From positions 62,001-126,000 of the forward strand of contig NZ_FPBK01000008.1 in NCBI RefSeq assembly GCF_900116665.1: a DNA stretch of 64,000 nucleotides. Direction: 5' to 3'. The translations under genes and the position numbers were made by a program. Source of the DNA: Pustulibacterium marinum. GTDB lineage: Bacteria; Bacteroidota; Bacteroidia; Flavobacteriales; Flavobacteriaceae. The notes beneath the pieces are model-generated. The model ran no database searches, was not told the origin of the DNA, and worked only from the letters and a program-made list of their open reading frames with translations. Numbering within the stretch: the first letter of the stretch is position 1; every line of letters starts with the position of its first letter. This document shows positions 1 to 7,400 of this stretch, piece by piece.

Positions 1-299
1 ACATCATGTAACTTCACAGACAACTTTCTTCCAATATTCTTTTGATACTGTCTTTTTATAGACAACGGTTCAGAAAGACCTGCAGAAGTGACTTGCAGTG
101 AAAAATCTTGTTCTTCTCTATCAAGATTATGTTCTATTTGTCGACTAACCTCAATACAATCATTCAAAGACACTCCATTATCACCATCCAAAATTACACA
201 AATTGCATTAGATGAAGAAATAGATAGATCTATTAAAAACAGATCTTCTCTCTTTTCTAGCGCCTCGTTTAATAATTTTTCTACAGATTCTCTAAACAT
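1..299 (-). CDS. rimP: Ribosome maturation factor RimP (5' part only)
   Basis: This is the N-terminal ~99 residues of RimP, cut by the left edge of the window. The reverse strand reads from an ATG at 299 as [19 protein letters not shown], followed by LFLIDLS, an [20 protein letters not shown] segment, [20 protein letters not shown] and [15 protein letters not shown]. These are the conserved RimP N-domain blocks. The family binds free 30S subunits and assists their maturation. In most bacteria rimP is followed by nusA and infB, which would lie outside the window. The leader carries a terminator-like hairpin (321-341). Confidence 0.9.
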   Translation of the reverse strand, partial: MFRESVEKLLNEALEKREDLFLIDLSISSSNAICVILDGDNGVSLNDCIEVSRQIEHNLDREEQDFSLQVTSAGLSEPLSIKRQYQKNIGRKLSVKLHD

Positions 300-320
300 A
301 GTCAAATATTAGAATTAAAA

Positions 321-341
321 GAGGGGACTTAGCGTCCCCTC
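321..341 (-). terminator. Terminator-like hairpin in the rimP leader (possible attenuator)
   Basis: GAGGGGAC (321-328) and GTCCCCTC (334-341) form a perfect 8-bp GC-rich stem with a 5-nt loop. On the minus strand it is followed by TTTTAATT, while the plus strand side has no T run, so it is oriented to act on rimP transcription. It lies between a likely promoter (371-378) and the rimP start (299). No gene upstream on this strand needs terminating, so attenuation is the inferred role. Confidence 0.55.
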
Positions 342-370
342 AAAATAATCGTCAATTATTCTTTAGACGG

Positions 371-378
371 CAAATATA
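371..378 (-). promoter_or_regulatory. Likely rimP promoter, -7 box TATATTTG
   Basis: An exact TAnnTTTG match on the minus strand about 70 nt upstream of rimP. No good -33 TTG was found at the usual spacing, so the call rests on the -7 box and its position. Confidence 0.45.
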
Positions 379-456
379 AGACTTTTTCAGGGTAAACCAT
401 AGAGTATCTGTAAATTATTATTATCTTTCAGAAACTTATTACAACTATAAACCAAA

Positions 457-1278
457 ATGAAGAGAATTTTAGTACCCACGGACTTTTCCGAACAAGCCGA
501 ATACGCATTACAAACAGCAGCTCTTATTGCCAAAAAGCACGATGCAGAACTATTTTTGCTACACATGTTGAATCTTCCGGTTCACTTGTTAACAAATGAC
601 AAAAGCGAACTTCCTGAAGCTATTTATTTCATGAAATTAGCACACAAACAATTTGAAGATTTCATGGACAAACCATATCTAGAAGACATCAACACCCATG
701 AAATAGTTGAAGCAAACGAAACTGCCCTCGGAATTAAAGAAGCAACCGAAAAACATAACATAGATTTAATAGTTATGGGATCTAGCGGAGCATCTGGAAT
801 TAGCGAAATATTTGTTGGTTCTAACACAGAAAAGGTAGTTCGCTATTCAGAAAAACCTGTTTTGGTTGTAAAAAACCCAATGACAGACGTTAGCAATATT
901 GACGACATGGTATACGCATGTAGTTTTGCCGAAGAGTTAAAAGAAAGCTTTAAAAAAGCTGTAACATTTGCTGAAGATTTCAACAAAACACTTCATATAC
1001 TATATGTTAACACTCCTAACAATTTCAAAACCACTCATGAAATTGAAAGAAGAATCAAAACATTCCTGAAAGACACAGCACCTTCAAAATACACCATCAA
1101 TATTTACAATGATGAAACGGTTGAAGAAGGAATTTTAAATTTTGCAAACAGCATCAAAGCAGATATGCTAAGTATTAGTACACACGGCAGAAAGGGAATT
1201 GCCCAATTCTTTAACGGAAGTATAAGCGAAGACCTGGTTAACCACGCAATAAGACCTGTAATTACTTTCAAAGTTTAA
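457..1278 (+). CDS. Universal stress protein with two UspA domains
   Basis: A 273-residue cytoplasmic protein made of two UspA domains (about residues 1-142 and 150-273). It opens with MKRILVPTDFSEQAEYAL, typical of the first beta strand and ATP loop. The first domain ends with GSSGASGISEIFVGS, matching the ATP-binding pattern G-x2-G-x9-G-S. The second has STHGRKGIAQFFNGS, where the first glycine is replaced by serine, so the second site may be weaker. Tandem UspA proteins are common stress or starvation proteins in Flavobacteria. The gene stands alone, divergent from rimP, and ends at a strong terminator. Confidence 0.92.
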   Translation: MKRILVPTDFSEQAEYALQTAALIAKKHDAELFLLHMLNLPVHLLTNDKSELPEAIYFMKLAHKQFEDFMDKPYLEDINTHEIVEANETALGIKEATEKHNIDLIVMGSSGASGISEIFVGSNTEKVVRYSEKPVLVVKNPMTDVSNIDDMVYACSFAEELKESFKKAVTFAEDFNKTLHILYVNTPNNFKTTHEIERRIKTFLKDTAPSKYTINIYNDETVEEGILNFANSIKADMLSISTHGRKGIAQFFNGSISEDLVNHAIRPVITFKV

Positions 1279-1300
1279 GAAAACACTTAAAACAAAAAAA

Positions 1301-1328
1301 CCTCTTAGAAAAACTAAGAGGTTTTTTT
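1301..1328. terminator. Bidirectional terminator between uspA-like gene and tRNA-Gln
   Basis: CCTCTTAG (1301-1308), loop AAAAA and CTAAGAGG (1314-1321) are followed by seven T. Seven A precede the stem, so it also terminates the minus-strand tRNA-Gln. Confidence 0.9.
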
Positions 1329-1329
1329 G

Positions 1330-1401
1330 TTGGCCTACAAGGACTCGAACCTTGAACGACTGAACCAAAATCAGCTGTGTTACCAATTACACCATAGGCC
1401 A
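1330..1401 (-). tRNA. tRNA-Gln (anticodon TTG)
   Basis: The reverse strand folds as a cloverleaf: acceptor stem TGGCCTA/TAGGCCA, D arm with AATTGGTA, anticodon stem GCTGA/TCAGT around loop TTTTGGT (anticodon TTG), and T arm CAAGG-TTCGAGT-CCTTG. The weak U1-A72 pair is a known glutamine identity element. The discriminator is A at 1330. CCA is not fully encoded. Confidence 0.96.
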
Positions 1402-1418
1402 TTGCTTTATTGCGGATG

Positions 1419-1448
1419 CAAAACTACAACAAAATTTTACTCGCGCAA
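1419..1448 (-). promoter_or_regulatory. Promoter of tRNA-Gln
   Basis: The -7 box TAGTTTTG (complement of 1419-1426) and a TTG (complement of 1446-1448) are separated by 19 nt. This is an exact fit to the Bacteroidota housekeeping promoter, 17 nt upstream of the tRNA. Confidence 0.75.
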
Positions 1449-1572
1449 GTTTTTTTAGAAAAAATATTCCACTTTTTTTCAGAAGAACACATTACAAAGC
1501 TAATTATCAATGATTAAAGTTAAAAAAAATATTTTAAAAATATTAATCTCATTTTCTCGTTTAAAAATGCGA

Positions 1573-1601
1573 TTGAACTTTTATAATAATTAGTAAATTC
1601 G
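1573..1601 (+). promoter_or_regulatory. Likely promoter of the DUF2723 gene
   Basis: TTG (1573-1575), an 18-nt spacer and TAAATTCG (1594-1601, seven of eight positions of TAnnTTTG) lie about 30 nt upstream of the ATG at 1633. Confidence 0.5.
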
Positions 1602-1632
1602 CCACAACTATAATAACTATAAGAAAAACTTT

Positions 1633-4600
1633 ATGTTTTCAAGAGATTTTAACAAATGGAATACCATTACCGGTTGGTTAGTTTTTTTTGCTGCACTACT
1701 AACTTACGGCCTTACTGTAGAACCAACTGCCAGTTTTTGGGATTGCGGAGAATACATATCTACCTCAGCTAAACTACAAGTTGGACACCCACCAGGAGCA
1801 CCTTTTTTTCAAATGATGGGTGCGTTTTTTGCAATGTTCGCTGCTAATCCTGAAAAAGTTGCCCTCATGGTTAACTTCATGTCTGTTTTTTCAAGCGCAT
1901 TTGCTGTACTATTCATGTTTTGGAGCGTTACCAATCTTACCAAAAAAATGGTATTAAGTGACAACACTGAATTTACAAATGCCAAAGCAATAGCAATTTT
2001 AGGAAGCGGTATTGTTGGTGGTCTTGCATTAACTTTTTCAGATAGTTTTTGGTTTAATGCGGTTGAAGCCGAAGTATACGCCATGGCCATTTTCATGATG
2101 TCACTTATGTTTTGGCTAGGTCTAAAATGGACCGATAATTTAAACGACCCTAGAGGTAGTAGATGGCTTATTCTTATAGCCCTAGTTATTGGACTTTCTT
2201 TTGGAGTTCACTTCATGGCTCTTTTAACAATTCCAGCAATTGGGATGATGTATTTCTTCAGATCTCACTATGAAAAGAATCTGAAAAATTTCATTATAGC
2301 CAATGTTGTTTCGGTAGCTATTTTATTATTTATATTCAAATTATTATTACCATACACACTAGCCTTATTCGGTTATCTTGAAGTTTTCTTTGTAAACTCG
2401 GTAGGGCTTCCGTTCAATTCCGGGACTATTATTGCTACTTTATTAATCATTGGTGCTTTCTATTATGGTTTAAGTTATTCAAAAAAGAAAGAGTATATTA
2501 ATTTGAATACAGGAATTCTTTGCACTGTTTTCGTTTTAATAGGATTTTCCACATGGTTAATGATACCTATAAGAGCAAATGCAAATACAGTGATCAATGA
2601 GAATGATCCTTCGGACGCAAGAACACTTTTAGCCTATTACAATCTTGAACAATATCCTGAAACCCACTTGTTATACGGACCTATGTATTCTCAGAAATAT
2701 GTGCGTCTAGACCCAAACAATCCATATGTTGATGGAAAACCTAAGTACGAGAAGAACGACAAAACAGGGAAATACGAGATTGTAAACTATTGGAAAGGAG
2801 AAATGCCAAATCTTGATGATAGTCAAAAAGGACTATTACCAAGAATGTGGAGCGAGGATCACGCTGCCAACTACATGAAAAGAACAGATATCTTAGATTT
2901 CAATATCAAAGCCGATTATGTAGATAGTGAAGAACTTAGAACAGCCGTTTCTAACTTTAGATCTCAAGTAGCATCTGGCAGTATTTCTGTTGATGAATAC
3001 GAAAACTTCTTAAACGATTTTCAAGATTACCTAGATATTGAGAGACCTACACTAGGCCAAAACCTATCTTATTTTGGAAACTTCCAAATTTGGTATATGT
3101 ATTTTAGGTATTTCGGCTGGAATTTTATTGGAAGAAGTGATGACATTCAAGGAAAACAAGATGGTCATGGCCGTGTTTTATCTGGTGTAAAAATAATTGA
3201 TGATATTTTCAAATCACAAGACAATCTTCCTTCAGACGATTTAAATAACGCAGCGAGGAATACATATTTCTTTTTACCTCTAATTTTAGGTATTGTAGGC
3301 ATTCTATTCCAAGCAAGCAAAAGTGAAAGACAGTTTTGGATATTACTTGTTCTTTTCCTTTTTACCGGAATTGCCTTAAAATTATACCTCAACGAAAGAC
3401 CTTTTGAACCACGCGAACGTGACTATGCACTCGTAGGATCTTTTTACGTTTTTTGTATGTGGATAGGAATTGGAGTTTATGGAATATTTGATGCCTTTAG
3501 AAAAGTATTGACTCCAAAAATTTTAGCCCCTGTTGTTGTGCTAGTTTCTTTACTAGCTGTACCAACTGTTATGGCTTACGAAAACTGGGATGACCATGAC
3601 AGATCTAACAGATACACTGCCCAATCTATGGCGAAATCTTATTTAGATTCTGTCCAAGAAGATTCAGATCCTATTCTATTCACTATTGGAGATAATGACA
3701 CCTTTGCACTTTGGTATGCTCAAGAGATAGAAGGATACCGTACCGATATTAGAACCATCAATACACAGTTATTCGCTACAGCATGGTATATTGATCAAAT
3801 GAAGAGACAAACCTACGAGAGTAGCCCAATACCTTCTCAATTATCTCATGACCAATACAAATATGGGACTAGAGACCAAATAGTATACATTCCGTTAACG
3901 GAGGAACGATGGGATATTAAACGTTTTATGGATTTCATAAGCAGTGACAACCCTAAATACAAAGTAGGATTTGTACGTGAACAACAAGGCTATGATATGT
4001 CTCAGCAGCCAGAAAGTTACAGACAGATGAACTTCTACCCTACCAATAAAATTAGAGTTCCGGTAAATAAACAAAACGTTCTGGAAAGTGGATTGGTGAA
4101 ACCAGAAGACGCTGATCTTATTGTAGATTATATTGACATTGACCTTCCTAAATCGCAATTAATCAAAAACAGAATGATGATGCTAGACATTCTAGCTAAT
4201 AACGATTGGAAACGTCCTATTTATTTCACAGGAGGAAGCTATGACGCTTCTGAATACATGTGGATGAAAGATTATCTTCAGCTAGACGGAATGGTTTACA
4301 AGCTAGTTCCTATTAAAACTGAAATAGATAAGAATAATCCTTATGAAATGGGTAGAATTGATAGTGATTTAATGTTCAACATCGTAAAACAATGGCACTG
4401 GGGTAATTCAGGTGATCCCGATGTATATCTTGATCCTGAAACCCGAAGAAATAGCATTAACTATCGTGGCAACATCGCACGCCTTGTTGAACAATTGATT
4501 AAAGAGGGTAAAAATGACCAAGCCGAAGAAGCTATTGCCATTGTTATGGATAATATGCCTGTAGATAGATTTGGTTACTACTTTTTAATTGATCCTTATA

Positions 4601-4974
4601 TTGATGCTTACTACAAACTTGGAGAACAAGAAAAGGCAAGAGCCTTGTTCAAGCAGGTAGCTAAACATTATCAAGAATCATTAAAATATTACAGTACGCT
4701 TTCCCAAGACGATAAAAAAAACAACTCTTACAATATTGAAAGAACTGCATATCAGTACACCAATTTATTAGATATTGTAAGAAACAATACCGACATGCAA
4801 TTCCTAAGAGAGCAAGGTGATGTTTTCAATAGTTACATTGAACTATTTGGTGGTATTGAAGACGATGCTTTGGAAGAACTCCCAGAAACATCTACAGAAC
4901 TTGACTCAAGCATGCCAAAGGATACTATTAAAAATATGAATATACCAGAGGCAGAAGTAATCAATGAAGATTAA
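1633..4974 (+). CDS. DUF2723 membrane protein, glycosyltransferase family 117
   Basis: An 1113-residue polytopic membrane protein. The N-terminus carries TVEPTASFWDCGEYISTSAK and VGHPPGAPFF, the conserved start of the DUF2723 (GT117) family of Bacteroidota, a GT-C-like fold related to protein O-mannosyltransferases. About a dozen hydrophobic helices extend to residue ~660. The C-terminal third is soluble and probably periplasmic, with TPR-like helices near residues 960-1060. The family is believed to transfer sugars from lipid carriers, possibly in general O-glycosylation; the substrate cannot be told from sequence. The length is usual for the family. The gene has its own promoter and a strong terminator just downstream. 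Confidence 0.88.
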   Translation: MFSRDFNKWNTITGWLVFFAALLTYGLTVEPTASFWDCGEYISTSAKLQVGHPPGAPFFQMMGAFFAMFAANPEKVALMVNFMSVFSSAFAVLFMFWSVTNLTKKMVLSDNTEFTNAKAIAILGSGIVGGLALTFSDSFWFNAVEAEVYAMAIFMMSLMFWLGLKWTDNLNDPRGSRWLILIALVIGLSFGVHFMALLTIPAIGMMYFFRSHYEKNLKNFIIANVVSVAILLFIFKLLLPYTLALFGYLEVFFVNSVGLPFNSGTIIATLLIIGAFYYGLSYSKKKEYINLNTGILCTVFVLIGFSTWLMIPIRANANTVINENDPSDARTLLAYYNLEQYPETHLLYGPMYSQKYVRLDPNNPYVDGKPKYEKNDKTGKYEIVNYWKGEMPNLDDSQKGLLPRMWSEDHAANYMKRTDILDFNIKADYVDSEELRTAVSNFRSQVASGSISVDEYENFLNDFQDYLDIERPTLGQNLSYFGNFQIWYMYFRYFGWNFIGRSDDIQGKQDGHGRVLSGVKIIDDIFKSQDNLPSDDLNNAARNTYFFLPLILGIVGILFQASKSERQFWILLVLFLFTGIALKLYLNERPFEPRERDYALVGSFYVFCMWIGIGVYGIFDAFRKVLTPKILAPVVVLVSLLAVPTVMAYENWDDHDRSNRYTAQSMAKSYLDSVQEDSDPILFTIGDNDTFALWYAQEIEGYRTDIRTINTQLFATAWYIDQMKRQTYESSPIPSQLSHDQYKYGTRDQIVYIPLTEERWDIKRFMDFISSDNPKYKVGFVREQQGYDMSQQPESYRQMNFYPTNKIRVPVNKQNVLESGLVKPEDADLIVDYIDIDLPKSQLIKNRMMMLDILANNDWKRPIYFTGGSYDASEYMWMKDYLQLDGMVYKLVPIKTEIDKNNPYEMGRIDSDLMFNIVKQWHWGNSGDPDVYLDPETRRNSINYRGNIARLVEQLIKEGKNDQAEEAIAIVMDNMPVDRFGYYFLIDPYIDAYYKLGEQEKARALFKQVAKHYQESLKYYSTLSQDDKKNNSYNIERTAYQYTNLLDIVRNNTDMQFLREQGDVFNSYIELFGGIEDDALEELPETSTELDSSMPKDTIKNMNIPEAEVINED

Positions 4975-4986
4975 ACTAATACAATC

Positions 4987-5019
4987 AAACGGCAGCCAAA
5001 TGGTTGCCGTTTCTTTTCT
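4987..5019 (+). terminator. Terminator after the DUF2723 gene
   Basis: AAACGGCAGCC (4987-4997), loop AAAT and GGTTGCCGTTT (5002-5012) form an 11-bp stem with one G-T pair, followed by a T-rich tract. It ends only about 10 nt before the ATG of the deacetylase gene, so that gene must be transcribed by readthrough or from an internal promoter. Confidence 0.8.
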
Positions 5020-5021
5020 AT

Positions 5022-5657
5022 ATGCTTTTTGTTAAAACTCCACAATTCTTAAAAAAAATAATTCCATCGGTAACATGGGACATCCCTACAACTGAAAAAG
5101 TAGTTTATTTAACTTTTGACGATGGACCAACTCCTGAAATTACAGAATGGGTTTTGGATCAGTTGGCACTATTCAACGCAAAAGCAACATTCTTCTGTAT
5201 AGGTAAAAACATTGATGCAAACCCAAAGATCTTCAGAAAGATTCTATCAGAAGGACATTCAGTAGGAAATCATACATACAACCATATGAATGCTTGGAAA
5301 ACAAACAAGCGTATTTATTTGGAAAATAGTTTCAAGACAGAAAATAGCATCCTAAAATTACATCCTCATTTCAAGTCTAAGAAACTATTTAGACCTCCTT
5401 ACGGGAAATTTACTCCTTCAATCTTGAAAAGACTTAGAAAAGAAAATTATCAGGTTGTAGGTTGGGATATTATTACAGAAGATTATGACAAAAACCGTAC
5501 CCCATCAAAAGTGCTATTAAATGTCACAAAAAACATTACTCCTGGAAGCATCATTGTTTTTCATGACAGCGTTAAAGCTTTTAAAAATTTGGAAGAAGTA
5601 TTACCTAAAACATTAACCTTCCTTGAAAAGGAAGGCTATGTTATGAAATCTATTTAA
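5022..5657 (+). CDS. Polysaccharide deacetylase (NodB / CE4 family)
   Basis: A 211-residue CE4 deacetylase, removing N- or O-acetyl groups from a polysaccharide, possibly peptidoglycan or a capsule. All five NodB motifs are visible: YLTFDDGPTP (metal-binding and base aspartates at residues 33-34), GNHTYNH (metal histidines 84 and 88), FRPPYGKF, VVGWDIITED and IIVFHDS. An in-frame TTG at 5004 lies inside the preceding terminator stem, so the ATG at 5022 (MLFVKTPQFLKK) is preferred. There is no clear signal peptide. The stop overlaps the convergent thioredoxin-like gene by 4 nt. Confidence 0.9.
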   Translation: MLFVKTPQFLKKIIPSVTWDIPTTEKVVYLTFDDGPTPEITEWVLDQLALFNAKATFFCIGKNIDANPKIFRKILSEGHSVGNHTYNHMNAWKTNKRIYLENSFKTENSILKLHPHFKSKKLFRPPYGKFTPSILKRLRKENYQVVGWDIITEDYDKNRTPSKVLLNVTKNITPGSIIVFHDSVKAFKNLEEVLPKTLTFLEKEGYVMKSI

Positions 5658-5953
5658 ACAAAGTGCTTTTTTAAAACAATCATTAGGTTTTCTTCTGTGA
5701 GATGTCCACTTTCTCGCCACACCATATCTCCTTCTTTATAAACCATAAGTGTTGGAACTACTTTTATCCTCAAAGCTTTTACAAGTTCAGGATTTTTGTC
5801 TACATCTATTTTTAAAACTTTTACCTTTCCTATTACGTTAGCTGCAACATTTCGCAACACCGTATTCATTTTTGGAGTTTGCTGATCTCTATCTGTGTAG
5901 AAATCTAATAATACAGGTATATTTTGACTTATCAGTTCTCCGAATTTGGACAT
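5654..5953 (-). CDS. Thioredoxin-fold protein without active-site cysteines
   Basis: A 99-residue single thioredoxin domain. The fold is recognisable from VLLDFYTDRDQQTPKMN, KVLKIDVDKNPELVKALRIK and the cis-proline loop VVPTLMVYKEG. Where thioredoxins have WCGPC, this protein has DRDQQTPK, and it contains no cysteine at all, so it cannot do dithiol redox chemistry. Redox-inactive thioredoxin-like proteins usually act as binding or chaperone modules; the partner here is unknown. It has its own promoter-like site (5982-5989) and converges with the deacetylase gene. Confidence 0.85.
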   Translation of the reverse strand: MSKFGELISQNIPVLLDFYTDRDQQTPKMNTVLRNVAANVIGKVKVLKIDVDKNPELVKALRIKVVPTLMVYKEGDMVWRESGHLTEENLMIVLKKHFV

Positions 5954-5981
5954 ATTTTTTTCTTTTTCAATAGCTTAATTT

Positions 5982-6016
5982 CAAATTTAACAAAATCAAA
6001 AAACAGATTTTGTTAA
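5982..6016 (-). promoter_or_regulatory. Promoter -7 box overlapping a perfect inverted repeat
   Basis: TAAATTTG on the minus strand (complement of 5982-5989) is an exact -7 box for the thioredoxin-like gene. It overlaps an 11-bp perfect inverted repeat, TTAACAAAATC (5987-5997) and GATTTTGTTAA (6006-6016), with an 8-nt loop. The repeat may be the AT-rich terminator of the phosphoesterase gene or an operator; the sequence does not decide. Confidence 0.5.
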
Positions 6017-6044
6017 TTAGCTACTAAAATTACTCTCAACAATT

Positions 6045-7274
6045 TTAAACCGTTTTCTTTTTTAGCTCAATCACCGTTATTTCTGGCCAAATACCTAGGC
6101 GACCAGGGAAGGCTAGATATCCAAATCCACGGTTTACATTTATGAGCTGATCATTTTTACCTGAGTAAATACCAGCCCAATGCTTATATCTCCATTTTAC
6201 CGGACTCCATTTTACCCAACCTGGAATTTCTATACCAAACTGCATACCGTGTGTATGCCCGGAAAGCGTAATATGGAAATGATAATCATCATCAAGTACT
6301 TGTGCATCCCAGTGAGAAGGATCATGACTCATTAAGATCTTGAAGTCATCTGCTTGAATGTTTTCTTTTGCCTTTTGAAGATCTCCGGCCTTTTTAAAAT
6401 GTCCACTACCCCAATTCTCAACTCCAACTAAGGCTATCTTTTGTCCATTTTTCTCAAGATACCTACTTTCATTCAATAGTAAATCAAAACCTATAACTTC
6501 TCTTTGTCTTCGCTTTAAATCTTCAAGATTGGCAATTTTTTCAGCTTCTGTATTCCATTCGAAATAATCTCCATAATCGTGGTTTCCTAACACCGAGAAT
6601 TTACCATCTTTTGCTTCCAATTTTGAAAACAAATCTTGCCAATCATCAAGCTCCACTGCTCTGTTATTTACAAGATCACCGGTAAACAAAATCACATCGC
6701 TCTCTTGTTGATTGATCAAATCTATACCGTAAGCAATCTTCTCATGGTTATCAAAACTTCCACAATGAATATCGGAGACTTGCGTAATTCTATACCCATC
6801 AAATGCTTCTGGAAGATCATCAAATTCCAGTGTATATTTCAGTACTTTATAGTTATATTTTCCTCGGTACATTCCATAAAGCATTCCGGCAAAAGGAAGC
6901 GCAGCCAAACCAACTGCAATGGTGCTTATAAATTTTCTTCTTGAAGGTGCTGTAAATTTCTGTTCTGTACTAAAAAACTTATTATAGGTTGCGATAAAAA
7001 ACCGAACAATGTCTTCGGAAAGTGCAAAAACTACAATCACAAGCGTAAAAATTGTCCAAGAAAGCATAAAGCCCATAGCATAACTTTTGGCCACAGTTAA
7101 TACCTTTCCTCCATCTTGTTCAAACCAAAATTGATAGATAACATTCAATAAAATAAGTAAGGTAATAGCGGTGTATGTAACCCAAACCCAGCTTTGCTTG
7201 GAAAGGTTTTTAATTAATTGAAAAGCGTACAAGCTTAATACTACATATATAACTAAGAGAAAAATCCAGCGCAT
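6045..7274 (-). CDS. Membrane-anchored metallophosphoesterase (YkuE/YaeI-like)
   Basis: A calcineurin-like phosphoesterase of 409 residues. After three hydrophobic helices (about 2-19, 33-49, 66-84) comes SRRKFISTIAVGL, a twin-arginine-like sequence leading into a fourth helix, then the catalytic domain from residue ~145. Metal-binding motifs in order are VSDIHCG, FTGDLVN, LGNHDYGDY, SHDPSHWD and SGHTHGMQFG. The family hydrolyses phosphoesters; the substrate is unknown. A GTG at 7295 also opens the frame, but it is part of the -7 promoter box, so the ATG at 7274 (MRWIFLLV) is chosen. Confidence 0.88.
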   Translation of the reverse strand: MRWIFLLVIYVVLSLYAFQLIKNLSKQSWVWVTYTAITLLILLNVIYQFWFEQDGGKVLTVAKSYAMGFMLSWTIFTLVIVVFALSEDIVRFFIATYNKFFSTEQKFTAPSRRKFISTIAVGLAALPFAGMLYGMYRGKYNYKVLKYTLEFDDLPEAFDGYRITQVSDIHCGSFDNHEKIAYGIDLINQQESDVILFTGDLVNNRAVELDDWQDLFSKLEAKDGKFSVLGNHDYGDYFEWNTEAEKIANLEDLKRRQREVIGFDLLLNESRYLEKNGQKIALVGVENWGSGHFKKAGDLQKAKENIQADDFKILMSHDPSHWDAQVLDDDYHFHITLSGHTHGMQFGIEIPGWVKWSPVKWRYKHWAGIYSGKNDQLINVNRGFGYLAFPGRLGIWPEITVIELKKKTV

Positions 7275-7294
7275 GATTTTAAAAAATTCAGGCA

Positions 7295-7302
7295 CAAATG
7301 TA
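7295..7302 (-). promoter_or_regulatory. Promoter -7 box TACATTTG for the phosphoesterase gene
   Basis: An exact TAnnTTTG match on the minus strand, 20 nt upstream of the ATG at 7274. Its position rules out the in-frame GTG at 7295 as the start. Confidence 0.55.
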
Positions 7303-7366
7303 TGGTTTGAAGACCTATAAAAGGAAGCTTTAAGTTTTTTTTAAGTGTTTCGATCTTTTCGAAAAC

Positions 7367-7396
7367 AAACAGTCCCGACTTTCATCGGGACTGTTT
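7367..7396 (-). terminator. Terminator of the M1 peptidase gene
   Basis: AAACAGTCCCGA (7367-7378), a 6-nt loop and TCGGGACTGTTT (7385-7396) form a perfect 12-bp stem. It is followed on the minus strand by GTTTTC, four bases past the peptidase stop. Confidence 0.85.
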
Positions 7397-7400
7397 ATTA

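Noticed and set aside
1168-1386. Minus-strand frame across the end of the UspA gene
   Set aside because: It runs through the terminator and the tRNA-Gln gene and has no sensible protein character.
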